Origin: Cheilinus undulatus
Taxonomy: Eukaryota; Chordata; Actinopteri; Labriformes; Labridae
Length of the DNA stretch: 64,000 nucleotides
NCBI RefSeq assembly: GCF_018320785.1
Contig: NC_054886.1
Location: forward strand, 10,787,207 to 10,851,206
Reading direction: 5' to 3'
Shown here: piece after piece, positions 11,101 to 22,657 of the stretch
Position numbering within the stretch: position 1 is the stretch's first letter
Layout: each line of letters begins with the position of its first letter
The notes under the pieces: generated by a model
What the model was told of the DNA's origin: nothing
The model's input: the letters and a program-made list of their open reading frames with translations, nothing else
The model's database searches: none
Program-made: the position numbers and the translations under genes

Positions 11101-14100
11101 ATGGTTAACCCACTGAAAACAGATGCAGAAAAAGCAAAAATTTCACTATGCGTATCCTTAATGATCACTCTCTTCTGTGGGGTTGAAATCATGTTGTAAT
11201 AATAACCACATTTGTCTGTCCAGGTGGGATTCCAGGAGACCACCTCATCGTCCCGGTGTCCGGTCACAGTGTGCCCACCCCCATGCACCTGAGGCTGGGA
11301 CAGAAGGAGAAGGTGTGGAGCGGAGAGTATGTGGAAGAAGACGAAGATGAGGAGGATGGGCTGGGCCGGATGGAGGCCATAGGGGATGAGGACGAAGAGA
11401 ACAATCTGGATGGGGAGTTTGAAGGGAAAGGCTGGGACAACAACGAGGAGGACGAAGACGAGGAGGAGGAGGAGGAGGAGGAGGAGGAGGAGGAGGATGG
11501 AGACGAGGATGGAGAGCAGGAGGAGCTGGACTGGGACGTCCCAGACTTCCCCTCCCAATCCGACCCTCTGTCACACTACGGACCACAGCAGCAGGCGGAC
11601 GAGGGTGGGGATGCCCCGGTGGAGGACAGCAACTTCAGGGCAGAGGAGGGGCACTCGTTCCCGTTCCATGTGACCAGGTACCAGAACCTGAGGAGGCTCA
11701 AACACTGGCAGCGTCTGCGGACCCGCCGGGGGCTCGGGGTCCGGCTCAGCCTCCACTGGAAGAACTGGCGTCAGCGGGCTCAGTGGGTCTGCTCGCAGAG
11801 TCAGAGATGGAGGAGGAGGGGGCAGAGGTACGGTCTGTATGGAAAGCAGAGGAGGACAAGAAGGTATCGACAATCACAGTGCATGGACGGAGAGGATGAC
11901 AGCAATGATGAGAGGTTCAGGCTGTCAGACAGAGGTTGGTATGAAAACATCGCCGATTCAAACCAAAGGAAGAATATTGACCGAGTGAAATAAACCGAAT
12001 TTCTGTCTCTGTTTCTGTGTCAGATAAAGGGTTAAACGGCTGCTCTGTAGACAAACAGGATGACCGAGGGAGGAGGGAGGTGGAGGTGAAACCTCTGGAG
12101 CTGGCCCTCACTGAGGAACACATGAGCTGTGTGACTGGTACGTCTGAAACCTAAGATCATTTCTACAGTTAACTCATGACTAATGATTTATTAGTCTAGG
12201 ATAACTTTTTCATGACTTTAATAGCGATGTTGCCAGGTATGTGTCCAGCACCTTTAATGCACTTAAAATCTCAAAACAATGTCATACACTCACCATTTAT
12301 ATGCACACAGACATTATCTCTCCCATTAGTAGTGGGCAGTAAACTGATATTAATACTGCAGCCTGTAAAATTTCTGCTACTGAATGGATTATTACATTAC
12401 AGTCATCATTGGTATGAATGCATGCGTTGTAGTTCTCACAGGAGCCATACTGATGCCTCCATTGGCGTAGCAGATTGATATGTGACAGCTCAGCCATTGA
12501 GCCAATAGATAAACATACCATATCTGACAGGTTCTTCACAATAAAAGTCTATAGGCATATTAAGGTTTGCTTTAAAAGGAGAAGGAGGGTAGTAACACCT
12601 GCATATGTATTAAAATGTTTTTCTTTCTTATTTTGTAATATAACACCGTTATAAAGAAGGTAAAATATTATGATAGACATTTAAGGCCATGTCTGCATTT
12701 CCATTTTTATTCCTATTTTTTACTTTTTAAAATTTAGATTAAAATTTTTTAAACTCTAGATTTTTTTCAAATTTAAAATCTATAATGTCAGGTTTTTTAG
12801 ATCAAGATTTCCATTTTAAATTGAGATTTTTAATTATTTTTGAAAATCTAGATTTTTGTTTTTCAATCTAAATTTTCAAATAAAAAAAAATGAATTTCAG
12901 TATTTTTTTAATCCAGATTTCAACTTTTTTAATCTTGGTCTTCATTGTTTTCCTGCTTGGGTTTCAGTTTTTAGAATCTGCAGATTTGTTTGTAAAATCT
13001 AGAAACCCAGATTATACTTTTTTTAAACTGAAGTTTCATTTTCTAAAAATCCTAGATTTACAATAAAAAGAATAAAATTTCAATCAAAAAATCCAGGTTG
13101 CAATTTTTCAAACTAGATTTTCACATTATAACTTTAAATATTTATTTTTTAAATCTTTATTTTAATTTCAAATCTAAATTTTTTTGCTGTTTCAACTTCT
13201 AGTTTTCCTGTTTTTACGTTATGTTTTCTTTTAAAATCTAAATTTTCTCTTCTCATATCCAGATTTCCATTTTTTTTTATCTAGTCTTCATTTAAAATAA
13301 ATTGATCAAAATAAAAATGTAATCAGTAATCTTGGTTTATGGGCCATGCCTTGGTGCCAGCCTGATGTGTTTTCCCTATATCGTTAGTAGGACATTCATC
13401 CCTGGATGAAGACTGATGATCATGTTTTCTGGTTTTGGGCCTTTAGGTATTCTTGAAGAGTCTTTACAGCAGTATGGCAGTTTGATCCCCATCCATGTGG
13501 ACGACATCGTAGAGAAACTTCAGGACATCTTCAGTGAAAGTTTCTCACAGCCGCACAGGTCAGACAAACTACTGTCACTGTTTTTATGTGTATATTTTCC
13601 CTGTACAGGAGCTGGTTTGAAATGTTCACTGCTGTTTTTTATACCAGCTAGGGCATAGAAGGGCATTTTTATGTACTGATGAATTTGTTCTTTTATCAGT
13701 GCATCTTTTCATGGTTAAAATAGAAATTTAAACCAGCAGGAAAGTTGATAAGTAAATAACTGATGGGTTAAATTTGTTGTTTAACAGGAAAGCGGTGGTG
13801 CAGCACCTAATACAGTCCTTCCAGCGCTCCTCGGGCTCAGCTCTCGCTAAAACGTTCAGAGTGAACTACAAACGCCACGTCCTGACTATGGATGACCTGG
13901 GGACGCTGTACGGACAGAACTGGCTTAATGACCAGGTACATGGAGGAAAGAAAGCTACAGAGACTGTAGTTGAAAATCATTACAGCCCTATTACATAAGT
14001 TTATATCTGTAAAAATCTAAATCTACCTTTGTCGTTGTATTCCAGATCATGAACATGTACGGGGATCTGGTCATGGACTCTGTGCCAGAGAAGGTGAGGA

Positions 14101-17100
14101 CATATAAAAATAAAGGGCTGATTAATGTGCAGTTTACTCATAATGCTTTAATTTATCCTGTTTATTCCCTCTTCCGTTAAACTGTCCTGTAGGTTGTTTG
14201 CAGTCATGTGATGGGGGCAGGAAGTGAAAATCAGTGGTTAAGAATCAGTGCAGTAATGTTAGTCCATTAAAGCTCTAGGTGGCGCTGCACACTGCAGTTA
14301 TCATCAGAGCATTTCTGCATCCATTGGCTATGATCCCTGAACTTTACAGCAAAGTGACTTACCACAGGTTAACTGATTTACCTGGAGAGGGGGTGCTCAG
14401 ATCACTAATGACTTAGTCCTGCAAACCTCCTTCTACAGGTTTAGACAGATAAAGGGAGACCAGAGTCTAGAGGACTCTAGGACTGAGCTAAGAGGCTAGC
14501 TGAGCCTCTTTAACAGCTTTTCTCCCTCATTTTGTCAATAAACATGCTTTTAATGGAAACGCTGATGTACTATTTAAGAAAAACTTGTCGGTATTGGTTA
14601 GACTGGAGAGTCAACTGGGGGTCTAGACTGGCCTGCATGCAAAAGGCAAGGATGGAATGTTTTATAGACATTACAAGATGACATCTTAAAATGCAAAGAT
14701 AGAATATTCATGAAGTTGGGACATTTTACCTCCTTTTTTGCCAAGTAGTAGGGCATAGTTGGTAACTTGTGGGAAAAAATGTGGTAGTTTCCATAAGTTG
14801 CCAATTTTGTCCTCTATTTGGAAAGAATGGAGGGGAAAAGCTGCCATCTCAGCTTCACCAACATTCCAACCTCTGCCTTTGATGATGTCATCCTTAAAAG
14901 TACAGTGTTTAAAAATTGGGAATAGCAACACCTACAGTTAATTCTAGGATGTGATGCTCATTTCTCTGGTGATAACTGTGTCAACCAGTAGAATTTTAAA
15001 AACTTGTATCTGTTATTTGTTTCCTTCTGTATTACCGTAGAAAACATGCACAATCCAAAAATCTAAGATGGCGGCGTATGAATACAAGGCTTATCCTGAG
15101 TTGATTAAAAATGAAAAACTTTTTTTGTATTTAGGCAATTAAACACTATTTTAGATAGACCTACTTATGAATATTATGTTTCATTTTTGCTTAATGCTAT
15201 GAGCTAAATATTACACATTGCACCAGTCTTTACTAGGCTTTAGAAAGATGATGTCATCCATTGTGCTCAGTGTTTTACTTTGTTTTGGTTTTTTATCCCG
15301 CATTAACCAGTAGTGAAAACGGTAAAAATACCTCACTTTTTCATACTCTAATCTCTCTTTTCTCTGCTGTTTTCCTCAGGTTCACTTTTTCAACAGCTTC
15401 TTTTATGATAAGCTACGGACAAAAGGCTATGAAGGAGTCAAACGGTGGACGAAAAACGTATGTACATGTCGAAGTCTATTAAAGATCTTTAAACACATGA
15501 ACACGTAATAACTGCCCAAACATGATAATTACAACAACTTTTAATGTAATAATCCCACAAATGTAAGACATTTCCTTCAAATGGAATAGCAGTTACCTAC
15601 TGCAAACATAAAAAAACTATTACATTTGCAGGGATTTATGTTTGAAGGATGGTAAAATTCACTGTCTCACTAAACTTTATCTAAACATTTTTTCTCATTC
15701 CAAATGCACTGGATCGGAAGACTTCATTCCGAATAGAGTGTGTAGATGAAGTATTTTCATTCTAATCGGGCACTTATTCTGATTACAGGTGCTCCATGTA
15801 AACATAGCTAGTGTTGCACATGCCTTTGGTTTGGGTTGCATTCATACTGCTCTTGGTCAAACGGACCCAACCGTCTGAACAACAACGCGCCGTTAGGGGC
15901 GCTGTCGTCACAAACACACGGTGACCAAGAAGAAATAATGCATAGAAGAAGACGAAACTGGAAATCAGTCAAAAAATGACTCCCTGTTTCATGGTGAACA
16001 AAACATTGGCACGACTATGGTTTTGATTTGACTTCAGTGTAAGCTACAACAACGACCACAAACATTTAGGTGTCATATTCATGTTACATTTATGAGAATT
16101 AATTAAACTTGTAAATGCAGGAGATTTTTACCCTCCAACAAAAGTAACAAATCCTTGCAAGTGTCATAGTTGATTTGTTACTATGTTATTTATTTACATT
16201 TGTTGGAAATGTATTACGTTTGTGAGATTGTTATGTTAAAAACTGTAGATTGGTATTACTTTTGTTGGTAGTTACTACATTCAGTGGTATTTTATTAACT
16301 TATCTGTTATCTCCTACCTCTTCTTCTCCATCAGGTCGACATCTTCCAGAAGGATCTGTTGTTGATTCCGATCCACCTGGAGGTCCACTGGTCTCTGGTA
16401 AGCGTGGACATTCCTCGCCGGGCCATCACGTACTTTGACTCTCAGCGGACGCTCAACAGACGCTGCCCAAAGGTACGGATTGACCTAAAAACACTCTCAT
16501 CAGATGATAAAGCAGTAATTTTGAAAAATGAAAGCATCAAATGATGGGTGTAGTTAGAGATTAGTAGTTCAGATACTCATTGAACTGTTGTCGAGCTGAT
16601 GATATTAATAAAATCACCCGAGTCTCTCAAAGAAGTTTTTTAAAAAATTTAATGGACCCATTGAATTTAAATCTCAGCTTGAATTTTGTTTCTGCTTTTT
16701 TCATTGAACCTCTTGTTTCTGTTTCAGCACATTTTTAAATATCTGCAAGCAGAAGCCATCAAAAAAAACCAACAAGACTTTCTGACGGGATGGAAAGGAT
16801 ATTTTAAAATGGTGAGGTGTTTACCTGTGATTATGACTAATTTATAAATGTGTGTAAAGGTGTAGTTGCTGCTGTTAGCCATGAAAACATTTCAGCATAT
16901 TTCTGATCTATTTTTGGTTTCATGTTGCAGAATGTCGGTCGTCAAAACAACGACAGCGACTGTGGAGCTTTTGTGCTTCAGGTGAGTTTAATGTGTTCCA
17001 GCTCCATGTGCAAATACATTCACATCTTTTTTTAGAGTTTATTAATAATGGATGTACGATTATTATACAGCAAATAAGACCTTAGTGAGACTAAATTTTC

Positions 17101-20100
17101 CATCACCCAAACACAGTCATCTCACTGTGGGAGCATATAAAGATAAGGTGAGTTTATTCATGGAAGGTCACTCATTTAAATGAAGTTTATTTATGGAGGG
17201 TCACTCATGTAAATGAAGTTTATTTATGGAGGGTCACTTATTTAAATGCACTTTATGACTTGGTAAACACTTTTATGGTAATATGGTGGCGGTCTAAATT
17301 TATCTAAACCTGGCGAGGCATTACCAACCAGTTTGTCTGAACTAAACTGGTCAAAGCCAGAGGGGAGCAGTGGAGGAAGTTCAAGAAAAATCTACAATTT
17401 AAAAATATACACTTCACTTTTTTAACCAAGATATATATTTAATCTAGATTTTATTTTTAAATATACATGCCGATTTGTAAATGAAGTTTATTTATGGAGG
17501 GTCACTTATTTAAATGCACTTTATGACTTGGTAAACACTTTTATGGTAATATGGTGGCGGTCTAAATTTATCTAAACCTGGCGAGGCATTACCAACCAGT
17601 TTGTCTGAACTAAACTGGTCAAAGCCAGAGGGGAGCAGTGGAGGAAGTTCAAGAAAAATCTACAATTTAAAAATATACACTTCACTTTTTTAACCAAGAT
17701 ATATATTTAATCTAGATTTTATTTTTAAATATACATGCCGATTTTTTAAAACCTACATTTTCTGTTTTTGAATCAACATTTTCATTTGTTTTGAATTAGA
17801 TTTTCATTTTTAAATGTACACTATATAGCCAAAAGTATTCACTCACCCATCCAAATAATTGAAATCAGGTGTTCCAATCACTTCCATGGCCACAGGTGTA
17901 TAAAATCAAGCACTTAGGCATGCAGACTGTTTCTACAATCATTTGTTAAAGAATGGGTCCCTCTCAGGAGCTCAGTGAATTCCACTGTGGTGCTGTGATA
18001 GGATGCCACCTGTGCAACAAGTCCAGTCGTGAAATATCCCCACTCCTAAATATTCCACAGTCAACTGTCAGTGGTATTATAACAAAGTGGAAGCGATTGG
18101 GAACGACAGCAACTCAGCCACTAAATGGTAGGCCACGTAAAATGACGGAGTGGGGTCAGCGGATGCTGAGGAGCATAGTGCGCAGAGGTCGCCAACGTTC
18201 TGCAGAGTCAATCGCTACAGACCTCCAAACTTCATGTGGCCTTCAGATTAGCTCAAGAACAGTGCGTAGAGGGCTTCATGGAATTGGTTTCCATGGCCGA
18301 CAAGCTGCATCCAAGCCATACATCACCAAGTGCAATGCAAAGCATTGGATGCAGTGGTGTAAAGCACGCTGTCATTGGAGTCTAGAGCAGTGGAGACATG
18401 TTCTCTGGGGTGACGAATCGTGCTTCTCCATCTGGCAATCTGATTGACGAGTCTGGGTTTGGCAGTCGCCAGGAGAACGGTACTTGTCTGACTACATTGT
18501 GCCAAGTGTAAAGTTTGGTGGAGGGGGGATTATGGTGTGGGGTTGTTTTTTCAGGAGCTGGGTTTGGCCCCTTAGTTCCAGTGAAAGGAACTCTGAATGC
18601 TTCAGCATACCAAAAGGTTTTTGACAATTCCATGCTCCCAACTTTGTGGGAACAGTTTGGGGATGGCCCCTTCCTGTAGGCTTTACACAATCAGCATTTT
18701 TGGGGCCTATCACCGATCAGTGAGTTTAAACAAACCGATTACCGATCAGATCACATGAGGGAGCAATATATCTATTTAAATAGCTTGTTTATTTACTGTG
18801 TATACTTATGTACTGTTTACTGAGTATCAACAAAAGTATTCTCAAGCATTTTTGCCAATGTTTAACAATCTTTGCCATGCCCCAAACTGACAGAGATGCA
18901 AGGGTAAAACATCAATGACCTCTAGAGGGCATTCCTGGTCAGACATAAGTTCAAAGTTCAGTCAGGCCAAAACAAAACAACTTGAGACAGAAATAATAGG
19001 CGCAACGACTTAATGTAATTTAATGTGGTTGACGTCTGATGAACAAATCTCTGTGGTGAAACTTATTGAAGGACTGCCTTCTTTCAGGAGGCTCTCGACG
19101 TGCAAATGCACATCCCGGTGTTAGACCGGTATCGCCACAGTATGTGTGCCCTGGGAGGAGGTAGCGTGGATCAAAGTATGCTAGCAATCACTGAAATGCG
19201 GGGTTCTCCACAATATTAAATGGCAGGTTGGCCAGCACGATAAACTCCATAAGTTTCCTTGTGCCACCCCTTGCCTTCTTACTGTCATGACTATACGGAT
19301 GGGTACCATCTAAAGTAGTTTGCATTAGCATCCGTTCCGGTGTTTGTTTGTTTTTTTCTACGCTCCGTTTCTTGAACTCGGCATGCTCCTCCTTGTGTTC
19401 CTTATCCTGCCTGATTAAATTTGTCGTGTTGAAACATTTTGCAGATGCTCCCCCATGAGGTACTGAAGTTCTGCATGGATTGCAAATAGCTTGAGTTTTG
19501 TCTGTCTCAGACACTTTGAAGAAGTCCCACACCACCGACATATTTGTTTGAATCCGACAGCTAATGATTCAAAATTCAAAAAACTTTATTGTCCGTCATC
19601 TCACATAGTGATAGGGCTCAGAAAAACTAGCTGTCAGATTCAAACAAACATGTCGGTGGTGTGGAACTTCTTCGGATTAAATGAGACGGATAAAACAATG
19701 CAACGGGAGCATCTGCAAAAAGTTTCAACATGACAATGACATCATTGATCCCATCACTGAATTAAGACATTACAGCCAATCACACAAATTGCATAAAATG
19801 CAAAATATCGGCCGATCTGATATAGCCGATCAGATCGGCTGAAAGCCAACCTTCCTGTTCCAACATGACTGTGCACCATGTGCACAAAGCAAGGTCCATA
19901 AAGACATGGATGAGAGAATTTGGTGTGGATGGCCTGCACAGAGTCCTGACCTCAACCCAACAGAACACCTTTGGGATGAATTAGAGCGGAGACTGAGAGC
20001 CAGGCCTTCTCATCCAACATCAGTGTGTGACCTCACAAATGCGCTTCTGTAAGAATGGTCAAAAATTGCCATAAACACACTCCTGAACCTTGTGGAAAGC

Positions 20101-22657
20101 CTTCCCAGAAGAGTTGAAGCTGTTATAGCTGTAAAGGGTGGACCAATGTCATATTAAACCCTATGGGTTAGGAATGGGATGTCACTTAAATTAATTTGCC
20201 AGTCAAGGCAGGTGAGTGAATACTTTTGCCAGTATAGTGTATATTTCATTTTTTTAATCTAAGTTGTTATTTTACTAAAATTAATTTTTTAACATTGGAA
20301 GTATAGATTTTCAATTTGTACTGCTGGATGTAATCATTTTTACTTTTTCAATTGTTCTTGAGACTAGAGTTTCATTTTTTTAGATAAAGGTTTTAATTTT
20401 ATGAGTCTAAAGTATCGTTTTAAATAAGCTGGGTTTTCATTTTTTAAATCTAGATTTTCTATTTTTAACTCTGGAGTTGAACTTCTGTAGATTTTCTTAA
20501 TCGAGTATTTTATGTTTTAATCTCACTGTTCATCTTTAAATCTAGATTTTAGTTTTAAAATCTTTATTTTTATTATTCTAAATCTAGATTTCTGTGTTTT
20601 TCAGGATTTTAGAGTTTTAAATCTGGATCTTCAATTTTGATCTAGATTTTCATTTTGTAAATCTAGGATTCTACTTTTCTGTATTTTATTGATCTATAGT
20701 TTTTATGTTTTAATCTCAGTGTTCATTTTACATCTTGATTTTCATTTTGATATCTTTGTTTTTATCATTGAAAATCTAGATTTCCATTTTTGTCTAGTTT
20801 TTTAAAAAAAGTTTTAAATCTAGATTTCTATTTTCTACTTCTATGTTTTGTTTTTTGACCTAGATTGACAGTTTATTAGAATAATATTTTTATTTTCAAA
20901 ATCTAGATTTTTTTCCATTTCTAAATCTCAATATACAATTTTTTTAATTAGATTTTCCTTTTACCTAAAAAACCCATATTTATTTTTTACAAATCATAAC
21001 TTTTAATCTTTTAATCTAGAATCCCATTTTTAACCCTTTACCTACTGAGCCGGCGCCGGCGCTGTGTTTTCTATGTCCAGAGTATTATTACCATAACTCT
21101 GTCAGTTTGTACCGATCAGAAAAATTGTAACGGCGTTGGAAAGCTGAGAATTGTGGGCATGCGCATATATATTGGTCATCATTACAGTACCCACAACCAT
21201 ATGATGTGGGCATTCATAGCAAAACACCATAGCAAAACACCAGAAGTATCGTGAGACCGCTACACGGATTCTCAACACTGTAACCCCTCGAAAGTTTGCT
21301 CAATCTAAAAAATTCCAACACTGACAGAGAGCTGAGAATCTGTGCTTTCCGGCAATATATGATGTGTGGTATATATATTTCGGTAATGTTGAACAGCACC
21401 ATGAAAGAGGCAGCTTTGGCAGAAGACAAGTGAGAAAGCAGAGTGAAGGAAGAGAGTAAAAGGAGAGCGAGTGAGAGTGGTATTTTGTTTTAAAAAATAG
21501 CATTAGACCATGGCATTTGTGCGTGTCTGTCATGTGCAATAACAATATGTCACTAGGGAATGTTGAGAATGCTGAGAATGCATTTTTCCACCTTTATTTG
21601 CACAAATCTTCGCCTATGTATATAGTTATCTTTTGCACTGTTTTTTGCACACCCAGAGTCCTAGACTCAAAAAATGACTGGTGATTGTTCTAAACATGTA
21701 TAGGTTCACATTTCAAATGTCAAATTTTCTTTTCTTCAAAATTTCTTCTCATAAAAGCCATGAAAAACAAATCAGTTTTTGTGTTTTTCTTCATTTAAAC
21801 TGTTGACAGTTCCATATAATGTGCACTGATCATTAACCAGATGTTGAAAAGTCAAGTTCAAGTACTCCTGGGAAAAAGGACCAAAGCTCTCAGACTTAGG
21901 GCATTTCATGACTATTTTACAGCCATAATAACAAAATATGTCCAAATCGCCATTTTTAGACTCAGTAGGTAAAGGTAAACTTCTAGGATTTATTATTTTT
22001 AGAAGTTTTCTTTCCTTTTAAAAACTAGATTTTTTAAAATTTACAGATTTACATAATGTAATTTTTTTTTCAAACCTAGGTTTTGTGTTTTTTAAATATC
22101 TAGGGTCAAAAACTCAATCTTCTGCAAAAAAAAAAAAAAGAAAGAAAAGGAAAACAATTAATCATTAAAACTGGTTTATTGCCCAGGCCTAGTGGCTTGC
22201 CTGACTGGTTTTTCCTGCAGTGTCAGTTTGATTTTAAAGTTAATGTCGCATGACTGTGACATTATTATTGTCATTACCTTTTGTAAGTGTTACTGTAGTT
22301 TAATTATTGCATCGTTATCGTGGATATTAACTAGGTGTTCTCTCTTTTCTCAGAATGGTATTATTGTATTTGTGCTATTGTATCATTATTATAGTTACTA
22401 ACCTTTGACTCTCTCCTCAGTACTGTTATTGTTACTGTATTATTGTAGCATTTTTGTCATGTCATTTTCTCTCCCCCTTCAGTGTTGTGAGCGTTATTAT
22501 TGTTTCTAATATTGTCATTTAATGGTTGATATTTTCTTTTTCTCAGTACTGTAAGTGTCTGGCGCTGGGGCAGCCGTTCAGCTTCGGCCAGCAGGATATG
22601 CCTCGTCTGCGGAGGAACATGTACAAAGAACTGTGTCACTGCAAGCTCACTCTGTGA
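8139..22657 (+). CDS. senp3: Sentrin/SUMO-specific protease 3 (SENP3), complete
   Basis: Cysteine protease that removes SUMO2/3 from nucleolar and ribosome-assembly proteins. Coding exons: 8139-8226 (exon starts 8101), 11224-11934, 12024-12137, 13447-13558, 13788-13935, 14046-14093, 15380-15457, 16335-16472, 16728-16811, 16931-16981, 22547-22657. All junctions are GT-AG with consistent phase, giving 560 residues (human about 574). The N-terminal part has a long Glu/Asp run (about residues 64-135) and an Arg-rich region. The ULP1 peptidase domain fills roughly residues 330-560. Catalytic His451 (EVHWSL), Asp468 (YFDSQ) and Cys518 (NDSDCGAF), with Gln512, are all present and in the spacing known for SENP3. 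It ends CHCKLTL. The start at 8139 is the first in-frame ATG in its exon, with A at -3, followed by [10 protein letters not shown]. The last intron (5.6 kb) is loaded with transposons. SENP5 is the nearest alternative, but the linked eif4a1 and sox19 support SENP3. Confidence 0.95.
8227..11223 (+). other. senp3 intron 2
   Basis: Three-kilobase intron without genes. It holds a degenerate repeat at about 8915-9420 with ACTTAAGTA-type wording, a partial copy of the AT-rich TIR family at 9432-9560, T-rich runs near 9600-9740, and a non-autonomous hAT element at 10187-10790. Confidence 0.7.
10187..10790. mobile_element. Non-autonomous hAT-like element (MITE) in senp3 intron 2
   Basis: A 604-bp insert flanked by TCGCAAGA(A) at 10178-10186 and 10791-10799. 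The 8- to 9-bp direct repeat fits the 8-bp hAT target duplication. Ends are inverted: TAGGGATGCAACGATAT on the left, and the complement of the right end reads AGGGATGTAACAGTAT. Inside is a second pair of similar GGTATTATTGCGA blocks at about 10248 and 10728. No transposase is encoded. Confidence 0.8.
12690..13335. repeat. AT-rich degenerate array of TTTTAAATCTAGATTTTCA-like units
   Basis: About 650 bp in senp3 intron 4 made of irregular units of roughly 20-30 bp, built around the palindrome ATCTAGAT with T-rich spacers. The same wording fills much of the last senp3 intron (17390-17818, 20242-21030, 21980-22110). No open frame and no known function. Confidence 0.75.
14094..16334 (+). other. 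senp3 introns 7 and 8 with dispersed repeat
   Basis: Apart from the coding exon at 15380-15457, nothing gene-like is seen. From about 15500 to 16290 runs a repeat with phrases such as TTTTAATGTAATAATC, TTGGAAATGTATTACG and TTATGTTAAAAACTG. These recur in the tandem block at 26230-27310. Confidence 0.55.
17152..17250 (+). repeat. Three tandem copies of a 33-bp unit
   Basis: Units at 17152-17184, 17185-17217 and 17218-17250 each begin GTTTATT(C/T)ATGGA and contain GGTCACT(C/T)AT. The third overlaps the start of the 268-bp duplication, so a further partial copy appears at 17486. Confidence 0.85.
17208..17743 (+). repeat. Perfect-looking 268-bp tandem duplication in senp3 intron 11
   Basis: 17208-17475 and 17476-17743 read the same by eye from TGTAAATGAAG to ATGCCGATTT. 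The near absence of differences means a recent duplication or gene conversion, or an assembly artefact. The second copy ends at the AT-rich array into which the Tc1 element is inserted. Confidence 0.9.
17953..18447 (+). pseudogene. Tc1-like transposase, N-terminal part, broken
   Basis: The frame covers 164 residues: DNA-binding paired-like domain ([20 protein letters not shown]), GRPRK hook, and the first catalytic Asp region ([15 protein letters not shown]). A TGA then replaces what should be a sense codon. Downstream, [12 protein letters not shown] is readable in frame, then a shift occurs. Translation would give only the DNA-binding half. This is a fossil. Confidence 0.9.
19188..19541 (-). 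pseudogene. hAT transposase fragment with BED zinc finger
   Basis: 117 residues: [10 protein letters not shown] start, Cys-x2-Cys at CNPC, His-x3-His at HKEEH, a linker, then [18 protein letters not shown], after which the hAT core should follow but does not. The first 16 codons appear again in inverted orientation at 19648 on the + strand. It is not a host gene. Confidence 0.85.
19498..19690. repeat. Imperfect inverted repeat (hairpin) inside the hAT relic
   Basis: The arm at about 19510-19575 is complementary, with few mismatches over about 55 bp, to 19626-19680. Both arms encode the transposase N-terminus, in opposite directions. The loop is about 50 bp. It points to an inverted duplication during element decay. 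Confidence 0.75.
20242..22110. repeat. AT-rich ATCTAGAT-type array, interrupted by a piggyBac-like element
   Basis: The array seen before the Tc1 element (17390-17818) continues at 20242-21030 and 21980-22110, with irregular units containing AATCTAGATTTT and CATTTTTAAATC. The Tc1 and piggyBac-like elements were both inserted into it. Confidence 0.7.
21034..21975. mobile_element. Non-autonomous piggyBac-like element
   Basis: The left end starts CCCTTTACCTACTGAG right after a TTAA (21030-21033). The right end, CTCAGTAGGTAAAGG, is its inverted repeat. The start fits the CCYTTT ends and TTAA target of piggyBac transposons. The right TTAA is degraded (GGTAAA). About 940 bp, no transposase. The family name is inferred from ends only. 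Confidence 0.65.

Larger units (their letters stand above)
18677..19849 (-). mobile_element. Degenerate hAT element nested in the Tc1-like element
   Basis: A 1173-bp insert flanked by CCTTCCTG at 18669-18676 and 19850-19857, an exact 8-bp target duplication as in hAT transposons. Ends are imperfect inverted repeats: TAGGCTTT on the left, TTGGCTTT on the complement of the right. A minus-strand frame (19541-19188) encodes a BED-type zinc finger, with CNPC then HKEEH, followed by a piece ending [12 protein letters not shown] that is typical of ZBED/hAT transposases. The catalytic core and dimerisation region are missing. It entered after the Tc1 element had settled. Confidence 0.9.
17819..20239 (+). 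mobile_element. Tc1-like DNA transposon, defective, split by a hAT insertion
   Basis: The terminal inverted repeats match over about 29 bp. The left end starts CACTATATAGCCAAAAGTAT and the complement of the right end reads CACTATACTGGCAAAAGTAT. Both are flanked by the TA target dinucleotide (17817-17818, 20240-20241). Without the inserted hAT element (18677-19849 plus one 8-bp repeat) the length is about 1.24 kb, normal for Tc1. The transposase starts at 17953 ([10 protein letters not shown]) with a helix-turn-helix region and the first catalytic Asp in WGDES. It then meets a stop at 18445-18447 and a frameshift near 18550. The rest ([23 protein letters not shown] with the last acidic residue) resumes after the hAT insertion. 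It cannot make a working protein. Confidence 0.95.
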
